Source: Falsiroseomonas frigidaquae
GTDB lineage: Bacteria > Pseudomonadota > Alphaproteobacteria > Acetobacterales > Acetobacteraceae
Direction of reading: 5' to 3'
Assembly (NCBI RefSeq): GCF_012163145.1
Contig: NZ_JAAVTX010000008.1
Coordinates: 124,001 to 188,000, forward strand
Length of the DNA stretch: 64,000 nt
The notes under the pieces were generated by a model. The model was not told the DNA's origin. It did not search any database and was given only the letters and a program-made list of their open reading frames with translations. Positions 49,901-58,704 of this stretch are shown one piece after another. The position numbers and the translations under genes were made by a program. The stretch's first letter is position 1; each line of letters starts with the position of its first letter.

Positions 49901-50860
49901 TCACGCCATCGCGAGGTCGCGCCGCCCGCCGCCAGGACGGAACCGGCGCAGATAGGCCGGCACCACCGACTCAACGGATTTCGGGGCGATGCCGAGGGCG
50001 GCCAGGCCGGGCATGCCCTCCGCCGCCACATTGTCCTTCGCCAGCAGCAGAAGCTGGTCGCGGGTCAGCGCCGGGTTCGGCAGCTTCTCCATGATGCTGG
50101 CCTGCAGGCGCATCAGCCCCATCGGCATCTCGACCAGCCGGCGGCGCCGGCGGGTGGTGTCCAGGATGAAGCGCAGCACGTCCCGCATCGTCATCACGCG
50201 CGGGCCGCCCAGCTCATAGGTGGTGCCCTGTGCCTGGTCCTGTTCCAGCGCCGCCATCACCGCATCCGCCACATCGGCTACATAGACCGGCTGGAAGCGT
50301 GAATTGCCGGAGACCACCGGCATGAAGGGCAGCATCTGCGACATGCCGGCGAAGCGGTTGAAGAACTGGTCCTCCGGCCCGAACACCACCGAGGGACGCA
50401 GGATCGTCGCGGTGGGGAAGGCCGCCAGCACCGCCGCCTCACCCTGCGCCTTGCTCCGCGCGTACAGGCTCTCGCTGTTGGCGTCGGCGCCGATGGCCGA
50501 GACATGCACCATGCGGCGCGCGCCAGCCCTGGCGGCGGCCTCGGCGATCAGGCCCGGCGCCTCGCCCTGCACCCGCGCGAAATCGCCGGCGCGGCGCTCA
50601 TGCAGGATGCCCACCAGGTTGATGACGACATCGGCGCCCGAGACGGCCCGCGCCAGCGCCGCGGCATCGGTGACCGAGACCTGCAGCGGCACGATCTGCC
50701 CGACCCGCCCCTGAGTCGTCAGGAAGCGCATGCCGGCGGGGTTCCGCGTCGCCACACGCACCACATAGCCCTGCGCCGCCAGCCGCTGCACCACGTAGCG
50801 GCCGATGAAGCCGGCGCCACCGAACACCGTCGCAACCCTGCGATCCCGCCCCACCTGCAT
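49901..50860 (-). CDS. NAD(P)-binding protein, complex I NDUFA9-type atypical SDR
   Basis: 319 residues from ATG 50860 (MQVGRDRRVATVFGGAGFIG); the frame is open further upstream through the repeat at 50927-50977 but shows no motif there. The dinucleotide loop is VFGGAGFIGRYV near residue 12, then DVVINLVGIL near 78, HVSAIGADANSESLYARSKAQGE (split; about 123-145) and ILRPSVVFGPEDQF near 155. This pattern fits the NDUFA9-like SDR group found in alphaproteobacteria, related to a respiratory complex I accessory subunit. Enzymatic activity is not established. Confidence 0.85.
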   Translation of the reverse strand: MQVGRDRRVATVFGGAGFIGRYVVQRLAAQGYVVRVATRNPAGMRFLTTQGRVGQIVPLQVSVTDAAALARAVSGADVVINLVGILHERRAGDFARVQGEAPGLIAEAAARAGARRMVHVSAIGADANSESLYARSKAQGEAAVLAAFPTATILRPSVVFGPEDQFFNRFAGMSQMLPFMPVVSGNSRFQPVYVADVADAVMAALEQDQAQGTTYELGGPRVMTMRDVLRFILDTTRRRRRLVEMPMGLMRLQASIMEKLPNPALTRDQLLLLAKDNVAAEGMPGLAALGIAPKSVESVVPAYLRRFRPGGGRRDLAMA

Positions 50861-50926
50861 CACCCGCACTCCATCCGAAGCTGACCATTCGCTGCCGGAC
50901 CATATGGGGGCGGAGAGACAACGCCA

Positions 50927-50977
50927 AGCAGTGACCCGGGCCAAGCAGTGGACCGGACCAGGTAGTGGACCGGGCCA
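50927..50977. repeat. Three imperfect 17-bp tandem repeats
   Basis: Units AGCAGTGACCCGGGCCA (50927-50943), AGCAGTGGACCGGACCA (50944-50960) and GGTAGTGGACCGGGCCA (50961-50977) differ at one to four positions. They lie 67 bases upstream of the SDR gene start on the minus strand and about 100 bases before tRNA-Leu, so they may belong to a promoter region. Confidence 0.8.
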
Positions 50978-51073
50978 AGGCAATGTCACGCCACGGCAAG
51001 AATTCCATCCGACCCCGCTTGACGGAAAACGGAGCCGCCCGTAAATCCCGCCTCACGTCGGAAGACGCCCCTT

Positions 51074-51160
<87 letters not shown>

Positions 51161-51161
51161 C

Positions 51162-51662
51162 CATAGGTTTGCCGAGACGGGTGTAAGCTTGGTGATATGC
51201 GCTGCGGCGCGTCCGCCATGAGCGAGTGCGCGTTGCCAGTGCCATCGCACAGCGAGACTGCCGGGCCGCTTGATCGTTCATAGCGCCGGAACAGGTTCTT
51301 ACGTCGCTGGTCCATGCGCTCGTGTATCAAACGGATTTCCTCCACCAAGACTGAGGAAGCGCGGTATCACGTGACTGGGGGGCGAATCACGCGTCGTGTT
51401 TAGCGACGCCACGGAGGCCACTAGCCGCGCAAGCAGATGTGCACCGCACATATTGAAATTAATAGTTGTCCGATGCTAGGTCAGGTGAGGAAATTTTCAC
51501 TGAGCCGTCGCCGCTCCTGCTCTTTGTGCTGGACGACGTGCACCAAGCAGAGCCTATGGGCAGCGCGAACGAGGGGCGCCAACTTGGATGTATGCCGAGG
51601 AAAATTCCAGCTCTAGAACACCCTTAGCAGCATTACGCGTAGAATGTCCTGCTACGCCAAAT
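51162..51662. other. Non-coding stretch inside the island (left part)
   Basis: About 500 bases with no convincing gene. A minus-strand frame beginning near 51348 has a GGAGGAAATCC-like start but soon runs through the complement of tRNA-Leu, which is an artefact. Whether the first 60 residues are a decayed coding fragment cannot be decided. Confidence 0.5.
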
Positions 51663-52550
51663 TCAGGGTGAGGTGGACTTGGCACTCGGAATCTTGAGGC
51701 CCCCGATAGCCCTTGAGGGATGACGCAACAAGACGTTACGAGATGACGATGGCCGATCGGCTTTGATGTCGGACAGACTCCCGTCATGTTCCGAAAGCCA
51801 GTAGGCATCATACCCGAGCGGCGTGACAAGACCCGTTACCGAGGCCAAGATCTCGGGTGTCAGAATTTCAGCTAAGATCGTAGGCTTGTGCATGTTGATC
51901 GATTTAATCCCTCCGCGGATAACATGAAATTCATGCTCTTCCACGTCAATTTTCATCAGGTCGACGGGCCGGCCCTGAAGAAAATTATCAATGCTAATTT
52001 TGTTAATTCGCTTCACGGCGACAGATTTTCCGCGATCAACAACGGACGCACCGGTGGACATCAGCCGGGGACCGCTCCGGATATTCATGTCGATCCAGCC
52101 CTCACCATCTGAAACTGCGGCCAAGTGAGGGCGCACCTTGAAGAATCTGTTCGCTTGGGCGTTGACGAACAGACGCGCAAAAATATGATCTATGGCTTCG
52201 AAAGCATCAATTTCCGCTTTTGGATTAGACAGCGCCGCAACCAGCGAAAACAACCCAACATGGGCCCCAATATCAAGGATGGCCGAGGATTCTTTGCACA
52301 ACAATGACCAAGCGCGAAGTGTATGTTCCTCGTAGTCGAAGGCTCCATTCCAGTTTGCGCAGTAGGCGAACACCTCGTCGTTATTGCAAAACATAACGAA
52401 AGGCGCCACATACTTGGTTACGACCTCTGCGTAGCCGTAGAAAGGATAGTTCTTTCGGCGCTCCGAAAATTCCTTCGTTTCCATAGGCCCCAACGCCTTT
52501 GCATCAGCGCTGATCCTAGCTCCGAATTCTTCGAGCGCCTCTAAGTTCAT
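51663..52550 (-). CDS. FkbM-family methyltransferase
   Basis: 295 residues from ATG 52550 (MNLEALEEFGARISADAK). SAM-binding motif I is AILDIGAHVGLFSLVAA at residues 90-106, and the FkbM signature VDLMKIDVEEHEFHVIRGG lies near residue 200. FkbM proteins O-methylate sugars, polyketides or glycolipids. Codon use is clearly more AT-rich than neighbours (for example AAA, ATT and TTC-rich stretches), and the gene lies inside the tRNA-Leu island, so it was probably acquired by transfer. It has its own weak upstream ribosome site (GGCGAAAACC). Confidence 0.85.
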   Translation of the reverse strand: MNLEALEEFGARISADAKALGPMETKEFSERRKNYPFYGYAEVVTKYVAPFVMFCNNDEVFAYCANWNGAFDYEEHTLRAWSLLCKESSAILDIGAHVGLFSLVAALSNPKAEIDAFEAIDHIFARLFVNAQANRFFKVRPHLAAVSDGEGWIDMNIRSGPRLMSTGASVVDRGKSVAVKRINKISIDNFLQGRPVDLMKIDVEEHEFHVIRGGIKSINMHKPTILAEILTPEILASVTGLVTPLGYDAYWLSEHDGSLSDIKADRPSSSRNVLLRHPSRAIGGLKIPSAKSTSP

Positions 52551-53139
52551 GGTTTTCGCCTTGGATTGTCGGATTTAGTTACTTCTTCGCACACACCCGA
52601 TTTAAAGTAAAGTTGGATAGCAGCAGATCATCTTCTGTGCGCTTCAAGGATCGTGCAAGGCCGGAGCCCTCCTCTTCCCATGAGACTATGACGCCTCCCC
52701 GTCGGCTTATGTTCGGCACGCGCCGCGTCGCGCCGCAAGATGCGGGCCGGCGTTGAGGAAGGCGATGAAGCGGCACTCACCCGACTCGCTCCGATCGCAG
52801 AGACCCGTCAGCCCTGCCCTCGGTTCAACTGGCGTATGCGAAGGTTCGCCCAACAGCAGGCCGGCGGGCTTCGGGGTGCTGCCGACGCGGATGGGCGAGC
52901 CCTGCCCGCCGCAACTACATTGCCTGGCCCGGCACCCTGGTTTACTAGGGCCCAGAGAATGGCACGGGCTTGGTGCAATGGCATCCGAACCTGGGTAGTT
53001 TTCGCTCCGCCTCTGTAATCGTCGCTCATGGTTTTTCAGATGCTTAAGGCGGTAGCTGTTGCGAAAAGCTGCCTTTCCTGGGCACCACTCCATCGGGGTC
53101 ACAACGGCGGTGGGTTCCACCCTTTTCACGAAGGCCGCC
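52551..53139. other. Non-coding stretch with right att copy
   Basis: About 590 bases without a recognisable gene. It starts AT-rich next to the FkbM gene and becomes GC-rich after about 52680. Short open frames exist on both strands between 52707 and 53029 but show no family motif or codon bias. It holds the right att repeat (53072-53088) and must contain the promoter of the RNase D-like gene. Confidence 0.5.
53072..53088 (+). other. Attachment-site repeat, right copy
   Basis: CCTTTCCTGGGCACCAC, identical to 51145-51161 at the end of tRNA-Leu. Flanking bases differ on both sides, so it is not simply a second tRNA gene. It marks the right edge of the inferred island, 51 bases before the RNase D-like start. 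Confidence 0.8.
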
Positions 53140-53763
53140 GTGATCCGACTGCATCGGCATGACTTGCCGGACGACCTGAACTTCGGGTCCTCCGTCGCCA
53201 TCGATACCGAAACAATGGGCCTCGACCCGCGGCGCGACCGGCTTTGCCTGGTGCAGCTCTCCGCAGGCGACGGAACCGCGCATTGCGTGCAGATCCTGCC
53301 CGACCGGCTTGGTGGCCGCGGCGCGGATTGCCCCAACCTGAAGCGCCTGCTGGCCGACCCGGCGGTGCTGAAGATCTTCCACTTTGCCCGCTTCGACGTC
53401 GCCGCGCTGTACAATGCGCTGGGCGTGGTGGTGGCGCCCGTGGTCTGCACCAAGATCGCCTCCAAGCTGGTCCGCACCTACACGGACCGTCACGGCCTGA
53501 AGGACCTGTGCCGCGACCTGCTGGGCGTCGACCTGTCCAAGCAGCAGCAATCCAGCGACTGGGGCCAGGCCGAGCTGACGCCGGAGCAGCTGACCTATGC
53601 GGCGTCCGACGTGCTGCATCTGCATGCGCTCTGGGCGCGGCTGAAGGCGCTGCTGGAGCGCGAGGGGCGGCTGGACATCGCCCAGGCCTGCTACCACTTC
53701 CTGCCCATGCGCGGTCGGTTGGACCTGCTGGGCTATGAGGACCCGGACATCTTCGCGCATTGA
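53140..53763 (+). CDS. rnd: Ribonuclease D-like 3'-5' exonuclease
   Basis: 207 residues from GTG 53140 (read MIRLHRHDLPDDL), just downstream of AAGGCC; the open frame continues upstream across the att site but is not used in the family. DEDDy exonuclease motifs: Exo I AIDTETMGL with Asp22 and Glu24, Exo II FHFARFDVAAL near residue 80, and Exo III YAASDVLHLHAL near 149. This is the short RNase D form, without HRDC domains, common in alphaproteobacteria; it trims tRNA or other RNA 3' ends. The gene sits directly beside the island edge. Confidence 0.9.
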   Translation: MIRLHRHDLPDDLNFGSSVAIDTETMGLDPRRDRLCLVQLSAGDGTAHCVQILPDRLGGRGADCPNLKRLLADPAVLKIFHFARFDVAALYNALGVVVAPVVCTKIASKLVRTYTDRHGLKDLCRDLLGVDLSKQQQSSDWGQAELTPEQLTYAASDVLHLHALWARLKALLEREGRLDIAQACYHFLPMRGRLDLLGYEDPDIFAH

Positions 53764-53926
53764 TCCGGCCATTCGCCGCCTGCGCACCGCGCCGGCGGCA
53801 CGAAATGGCCAGCGCGTTAACATCCGGCGGGCAGGAGCGGTCGCCGTGGCACGTTTCTTGTCCGCAGGGCAGGAGACGCCTGTTCTGCGCGTTGACCCTC
53901 CGCTCCGCGAGGCTCATAGAAACCAG

Positions 53927-54628
53927 GTGAGATTGCCGCCGCCCATTTCCGTCAGGCCCCAGGCCACGTCCGGCACTGCCGCTCGTGCCCCGGCGCGCCG
54001 CATGCTGGCGCCCTCGCGGGAACGCCGCGCGCCGAGCGCGGGGCAATTGGCGCGGCGGCGCATCCTGGTCAGCGTCGCCAAGCGGCTGCTGCCCCTGGCG
54101 GCGGTGGCGCTGCTGGCCACCGTGGCGCTGTGGCCGGAGCTGGACAGCGCGGCGGATCGTGGCCGCGTCGCCTTTCGCCGCGTTCTGCAGGCGGCACCGG
54201 ATGCGCTGCGAATCGTTGATCCGCGGTATCAGGGGGTGGATGAGCAGAACCGCCCCTACACGGTCACGGCCAGCCTCGCGACGCAGGGCGGCAACGAGGA
54301 TGTTGTGGTGCTGAACGAACCGCGGGCCGACCTGCTGCTGGGCGACAGCGCCTGGGTCTACCTCGAATCGCAACAGGGCCGCTTCGACCGCCCGACCAAC
54401 CGGCTGGACCTCGCCGGGCAGGTCACCGTGCACCATGATGACGGCACCCAGTTCGTGACGCAGCGCGCAGCCATCGACCTGAACGCCGGTGCCGCCACGG
54501 GGGATGAGCCGGTGGCGGCGCAGGGCCCCTTCGGCAATCTGACGGCGGAAGGCTTCCGGCTGTTCGACCGTGGCCAGGTGGTGGTGTTCACCGGCCGCGC
54601 CCGCGCGGTGCTGGAGGGCGGACGATGA
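53927..54628 (+). CDS. lptC: LPS export protein LptC
   Basis: Bitopic inner-membrane protein that receives LPS from LptBFG and hands it to LptA. Start is uncertain; GTG 53927 gives 233 residues with a basic N-terminus, one membrane helix (LLPLAAVALLATVALWPEL, about residues 47-65) and a periplasmic beta-jellyroll part. An ATG at 54002 would leave a shorter cytoplasmic tail; upstream GTG codons would lengthen it. Motifs include DPRYQGVDEQNRPYTVTA and LAGQVTVHHDDGTQF. Overlaps lptA by four bases. Confidence 0.85.
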   Translation: MRLPPPISVRPQATSGTAARAPARRMLAPSRERRAPSAGQLARRRILVSVAKRLLPLAAVALLATVALWPELDSAADRGRVAFRRVLQAAPDALRIVDPRYQGVDEQNRPYTVTASLATQGGNEDVVVLNEPRADLLLGDSAWVYLESQQGRFDRPTNRLDLAGQVTVHHDDGTQFVTQRAAIDLNAGAATGDEPVAAQGPFGNLTAEGFRLFDRGQVVVFTGRARAVLEGGR

Positions 54629-55614
54629 GGCGCACCGGTCTTGCCCTCGCGGCACTGCTGCTGGCGCTTCCTGTACAGGCGCAGAACCTGGACCTGAACC
54701 AGGGCGGGCCGGTGGAAATCACCGCCAATGACGGCATCGAGTGGCGCCAGCAGGAACAGGTGGTGATCGCCCGCGGCCAGGCGCGCGCGGTGCGGGACGG
54801 CGTGACGGTGGATGCGGACCGGCTGATCGCACGCTATCGCCCGCGCGGCGGCGCCAACGCCCCGGCGCCCGAGCCCGGCGGCAGCCCGCTATCCGGCGGC
54901 GAGATCTGGCGGCTGGAGGCTGAGGGCAGTGTCCGCGTCACCTCCACCACCGAACGCGCGGAAGGTGAGCGTGCGGTCTATGACATGGACCAGGCGGTGA
55001 TGGTGCTGTCCGGCCGCGGTCTGTCGCTGACCACGCCGGACCAGCGCATCACCGCGCGCGACAGCCTGGAATACTGGCCGCAGCGCCGCATGGCGGTGGC
55101 CCGGGGTGGCGCCGTCGTGGTCAGTTCGGATGGCAGGCAGATCGCCGCCGATACGCTTGTCGCCTATTTCCTCGACGCGCCGGCGGAAGGCGCGCCCACG
55201 GCCGCACCCGCACCGGCACCCGCACGCCCCGCATCGCCGCCGGTGGCCGGCCTGCCGGCTGCGAATGAAAGCAGCCGCATCGAACGCGTCGAAGCCTATG
55301 GCGGCGTCGAGATCCGCTCCGCCGAGGAAGTCGTGCGTGGCGAACGTGGCATGTACAGCCCGCAGACCGGCCTCGCGCGGCTGGTCGGCGGCGTCCGCAT
55401 CACCCGTGGGGAGAACCAGTTGAACGGCCAGGAAGCCATCGTGAATCTGCGAACCGGCGTGTCCCGGCTGATCTCCGCCCCCGGCACGCGCGTGCAGGGG
55501 CTGGTGGTGCCGGGGCAGCAGCAGCCGGGCCAGGCCACGGTGCCCCCGGCCCAGCGGCCCGCGCCGCGCACCCCCGCCCCGCCGCCGGCACGGCGCCCGA
55601 GCGCAACACCATGA
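54625..55614 (+). CDS. lptA: LPS export periplasmic protein LptA
   Basis: Periplasmic bridge protein for LPS transport to the outer membrane. 329 residues from ATG 54625 with a signal peptide (TGLALAALLLALPVQAQ). The OstA-like beta-jellyroll is seen as PVEITANDGIEWRQQEQVVIARGQA near residues 32-56, and a second half with VRITRGENQLNGQEAIVNL near 260. A long Pro/Ala-rich C-terminus (TPAPPPARRPSATP) is unusual. It is longer than enteric LptA (185). Its stop overlaps the first ATG of lptB. Confidence 0.88.
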   Translation: MRRTGLALAALLLALPVQAQNLDLNQGGPVEITANDGIEWRQQEQVVIARGQARAVRDGVTVDADRLIARYRPRGGANAPAPEPGGSPLSGGEIWRLEAEGSVRVTSTTERAEGERAVYDMDQAVMVLSGRGLSLTTPDQRITARDSLEYWPQRRMAVARGGAVVVSSDGRQIAADTLVAYFLDAPAEGAPTAAPAPAPARPASPPVAGLPAANESSRIERVEAYGGVEIRSAEEVVRGERGMYSPQTGLARLVGGVRITRGENQLNGQEAIVNLRTGVSRLISAPGTRVQGLVVPGQQQPGQATVPPAQRPAPRTPAPPPARRPSATP

Positions 55615-55682
55615 GCGCGCCAGGGCGCGACACCATGAGCTCGCCAGGGCGCGACACCATGAGCTCGCCAGGGCGCGACACC
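55611..55682 (+). repeat. 24-bp tandem repeat at the lptB start codon
   Basis: Three units start at 55611, 55635 and 55659, each beginning with ATG and ending GGGCGCGACACC; a fourth ATG follows at 55683. Each unit encodes MS(A/S)PGRDT, so four in-frame start codons stand in a row, and the first overlaps the lptA stop (ATGA). Confidence 0.95.
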
Positions 55683-56456
55683 ATGAGCGGCACCGGCGAC
55701 CCGCGCCAGCCGCCGATCCGGCTGGCCGCGCAGAATGCCGGGCTGGTCGCGACCGGCCTCGGCAAGCGCTACAAGAAGCGTCCGGTGGTGCGGAACGTCT
55801 CGCTGAACCTGCGGCGTGGCGAGGCGGTGGGGCTGCTCGGCCCGAATGGCGCCGGCAAGACCACCACCTTCTACATGATCACCGGCCTGGTGCAGCCCGA
55901 TGAGGGCACCGTCACCATGGACGGCCACGACGTGACCTACCTGCCGATGTACCGCCGCGCCCGCCTCGGCCTCGGCTACCTGCCGCAGGAGGCCTCGATC
56001 TTCCGCGGCCTGTCAGTGGAGGACAATATCCGCGCGGCGCTGGAGGTGGTGGAGCCGGTGCGCGACCGGCGGGAGCAGATGCTGGACAGCCTGCTGGCCG
56101 AGTTCGGCATCGCGCATCTGCGCCGCGCGCCCGCACTGGCCCTTTCGGGCGGCGAACGCCGGCGTTGCGAGATCGCCCGCGCGCTGGCCACCCAGCCCAG
56201 CTACATCCTGCTGGACGAGCCGCTGGCCGGCATCGACCCGATCGCGGTGGGAGAGATCCGCGATTTGGTGAAGCACCTGAAGGATCGCGGCCTCGGCGTG
56301 CTGATCACCGACCACAATGTGCGTGAGACGCTGGAGATCATCGACCGCGCCTACATCCTGCACGACGGCCAGGTGCTGATGGAGGGCAACCCGCGCGACA
56401 TCGTCGCGCATGAGGGTGTGCGGCGTGTCTATCTCGGCGAAAGATTCTCGCTCTAG
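55611..56456 (+). CDS. lptB: LPS export ABC transporter ATP-binding protein LptB
   Basis: Cytoplasmic ATPase that powers LPS extraction through LptFG. Depending on which of four in-frame ATGs is used (55611, 55635, 55659, 55683), it has 281, 273, 265 or 257 residues. The ABC core has Walker A GPNGAGKTTT, Q-loop region GYLPQEASIFR, signature ALSGGERRRCEIA, Walker B YILLDEPLAGID and the switch His in ITDHNVRETLEI. The repeated MSxPGRDT head is not part of the fold; the core begins at about LAAQNAGLVATGL. Confidence 0.95.
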   Translation: MSAPGRDTMSSPGRDTMSSPGRDTMSGTGDPRQPPIRLAAQNAGLVATGLGKRYKKRPVVRNVSLNLRRGEAVGLLGPNGAGKTTTFYMITGLVQPDEGTVTMDGHDVTYLPMYRRARLGLGYLPQEASIFRGLSVEDNIRAALEVVEPVRDRREQMLDSLLAEFGIAHLRRAPALALSGGERRRCEIARALATQPSYILLDEPLAGIDPIAVGEIRDLVKHLKDRGLGVLITDHNVRETLEIIDRAYILHDGQVLMEGNPRDIVAHEGVRRVYLGERFSL

Positions 56457-56506
56457 ACTGGCCGGATGATCAGGGCCGCGCATCGCCGGGTTGGGGGCTG
56501 AGGATC

Positions 56507-57997
56507 GTGGCGCTCGGACCACGCCTCGACCTGCGGCAGTCGCAGTCCCTGGTGATGACGCCGCAATTGCGGCAGGCCATCAAGCTGCTGCAATCCAGCA
56601 ACGTGGAAGTCACCGCCTTCGTCGAGGAGGAGCTGGAGCGCAACCCGCTGCTGGAGCGCGACGACCGGCCGGAACCCGCGACGCGGGCCGATGAACGCGC
56701 GCCCGAAGCGCCCGCGCCGGAGCCCACCGATGCGCATGCCGCAGCCACCTCCGGCGAGATGCCGGCGGAGAGTGCGGCGCCGCTCGATGCCGACTACGGC
56801 AATGTCTATGACAGCGACGGGCCTGGCGGCGGCTTCGCCGAATCAGGCGGCCGTGGTGGCCGCGCCGATTTCGACGACAGCCTGTCCGACATCGAGGATC
56901 TCGCCGATGGCCGGAAGTCGCTGCGCGAGCATCTGGGCGAACAGGTCCGCCTGACCTTCGGCAATGCGCAGGAAAGGCTGATCGCGGCGCAGATGCTGGC
57001 GCTGGTCGATCCCGCCGGGCGCATGACCATCGAGGACTGGCAGATCGCCAACGCCATGGGCTGCGACGTGGCGCAGGTGGCGGGCGTGCGGGCGCGGCTG
57101 CAGCGGCTCGATCCCGTCGGCATGTTCTGCCGCGACCTGCGCGAATGCCTGGCGGTGCAGCTGGCCGAGCTGAACCGGCTCGACCCCTGCATGGACCGCC
57201 TGCTGGACAATCTGGACATGCTGGCGCGGCGCGACCTGCGTGGGCTGATGAAGGTGTGCGAGGTCGATTCGGAAGACCTGGCGGACATGATCGCGGAGCT
57301 GAAGCGCCTGGACCCGAAGCCGGGCGCCAGCTTCGACGCGCCGCCGGCCATGGCGGTGGTACCGGATGTGCTGATGAAGCGCCTGCCGGATGATGGCTGG
57401 GCGGTGGAGCTGAACCCGGAGACCCTGCCCCGCGTGCTGGTCAACCGCGGCTTTCATGCCCGCGCCGTGGTCGGCGCCAAGTCGCGTGACGACAAGGCCT
57501 TCATCGCGGACCGGTTGCAATCGGCCACCTGGCTGGTGAAGTCGCTGGAACAGCGCGCCAACACCATCCTGAAGGTCGCCGCCGAGATCGTCCGCCGGCA
57601 GGATGGCTTCTTCCGCCACGGCGTGGCGCATCTGCGGCCGCTGATCCTGCGCGACGTTGCCGAATATGTCGCCATGCATGAAAGCACCGTGAGCCGCGTC
57701 ACCGCCAACAAGTACATTGCGACGCCGCGCGGAACCTTCGAGCTTAAGTATTTCTTCACCACTGCCATCGCCGGAACACTTGGCGGCGAAAGCCACTCCG
57801 CCGAGGCCGTCCGGTTCCGCATCCGGGAGATGATCAGCGCCGAGACGATGGAGGATGTCCTTTCCGACGACGCAATCGTCGAGCGTTTACGCAAGGAGGG
57901 AGTGGACATCGCCCGTCGAACGGTGGCCAAATACCGTGAGGCGTTGCGCATCCCATCATCGGTGCAACGCAAGCGGGAGAAGGCCGTCCCGGCCTGA
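56507..57997 (+). CDS. rpoN: RNA polymerase sigma-54 factor
   Basis: Directs RNA polymerase to -24/-12 promoters with enhancer-binding activators. 496 residues from GTG 56507 (read MALGPRLDLRQSQSLVM), with CTGAGGA upstream. N-terminal activator-interacting region SLVMTPQLRQAIKLLQ near residue 15, an acidic linker around 60-125, the core-binding part and the C-terminal RpoN box ARRTVAKYREAL near residue 472. Length matches the family. It sits in the conserved lptB-rpoN-hpf block. Confidence 0.97.
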   Translation: MALGPRLDLRQSQSLVMTPQLRQAIKLLQSSNVEVTAFVEEELERNPLLERDDRPEPATRADERAPEAPAPEPTDAHAAATSGEMPAESAAPLDADYGNVYDSDGPGGGFAESGGRGGRADFDDSLSDIEDLADGRKSLREHLGEQVRLTFGNAQERLIAAQMLALVDPAGRMTIEDWQIANAMGCDVAQVAGVRARLQRLDPVGMFCRDLRECLAVQLAELNRLDPCMDRLLDNLDMLARRDLRGLMKVCEVDSEDLADMIAELKRLDPKPGASFDAPPAMAVVPDVLMKRLPDDGWAVELNPETLPRVLVNRGFHARAVVGAKSRDDKAFIADRLQSATWLVKSLEQRANTILKVAAEIVRRQDGFFRHGVAHLRPLILRDVAEYVAMHESTVSRVTANKYIATPRGTFELKYFFTTAIAGTLGGESHSAEAVRFRIREMISAETMEDVLSDDAIVERLRKEGVDIARRTVAKYREALRIPSSVQRKREKAVPA

Positions 57998-58097
57998 TCC
58001 GCGGCCTGATCTCATGCCGCATCCGCGGCGGGGTACTATGCCGCCTATCCCACCGGGCGCGGCCTTCCCCCATAGCGGAGGAAGGAGCGAGGCTCGC

Positions 58098-58697
58098 ATG
58101 CATATCACCGTCGCAGGCAAGCAGGTCGAAACCGGAGAGGCGCTGAAGACGCATGTGCGGGATGGTCTCACCACCATATCCCGCAAGTATTTCGACCACG
58201 CCGTCGAAGCAAACGTGACCTTCAGCCGAGACGCCAAGGGCCACGCCTTCCTCTGCGACATCAACCTGAAGGCTGGCCGCAACCTGTTCCTGCGCGGCGA
58301 GGGCGAGGGTGCCGACGCGCACCGCGCCTTCACCGTGGCGGCGGAGCACGTCGCCAAGCGCCTGCGCCGCTACCGCCGCCGCATGAACGACCACGCCCGC
58401 AGCCTGGCCGCCGAGCGCGAACCCGAAGTGGCCGAAGTCGCGCGCCAGGTGGTGCTGCGGCAGGAGGAGGATGAGGAGACACCCGACCCCGCGCTGGAGG
58501 AGGCCGGCGACAACCCCGCCGTGGTGGCGGAGACGCCAGCCGAGATCCATCGGCTGACGGTGGGCGAGGCGGTGATGCGGATGGATCTGGCGCATGTGCC
58601 GGTGCTGATGTTCCGCAACCGGGCGACGAACGGCCTGAACGTCGTCTATCGCCGCGGCGACGGAAATATCGGCTGGATCGACCCGAAGACGGCCTGA
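58098..58697 (+). CDS. hpf: Ribosome hibernation promoting factor, long form
   Basis: Dimerises 70S ribosomes into inactive 100S particles. 199 residues from ATG 58098 (MHITVAGKQVETGEALKTHV) with GGAGCGAGG upstream; the longer frame back into rpoN is not used. N-terminal S30AE domain (residues 1-100) and C-terminal dimerisation domain (residues about 140-199, EIHRLTVGEAVMRMDLAHVPVLMFRN split across it, then GNIGWIDPKTA). Typical partner of rpoN. Seven bases separate it from the convergent DJ-1-like gene. Confidence 0.95.
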   Translation: MHITVAGKQVETGEALKTHVRDGLTTISRKYFDHAVEANVTFSRDAKGHAFLCDINLKAGRNLFLRGEGEGADAHRAFTVAAEHVAKRLRRYRRRMNDHARSLAAEREPEVAEVARQVVLRQEEDEETPDPALEEAGDNPAVVAETPAEIHRLTVGEAVMRMDLAHVPVLMFRNRATNGLNVVYRRGDGNIGWIDPKTA

Positions 58698-58704
58698 GGC
58701 ACCC

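Larger units (their letters stand above)
51162..53088. mobile_element. Small genomic island remnant at tRNA-Leu
   Basis: About 1.93 kb between the tRNA-Leu 3' end and its exact 17-bp copy. Base composition is visibly richer in A and T than the flanks, especially 51400-52620. The only recognisable gene is the FkbM methyltransferase (51663-52550). No integrase, transposase or excision gene is recognisable, so it is probably a decayed or minimal integrated element. Boundaries are inferred from the repeat. Confidence 0.72.

Noticed and set aside
52707-53029. Short open frames on both strands near the right island end
   Set aside because: Each is under 100 codons, they overlap in several frames, and none shows a motif or a ribosome site. 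A decayed gene is possible but not demonstrable.
51162-53088. A complete prophage or integrative element
   Set aside because: Only 1.9 kb, with no integrase, replication or structural gene. It is therefore called a remnant or minimal island.
56458-56506. A sigma-54 promoter before rpoN
   Set aside because: No GG-N10-GC pair with the -24/-12 bases could be recognised in the short gap after lptB.
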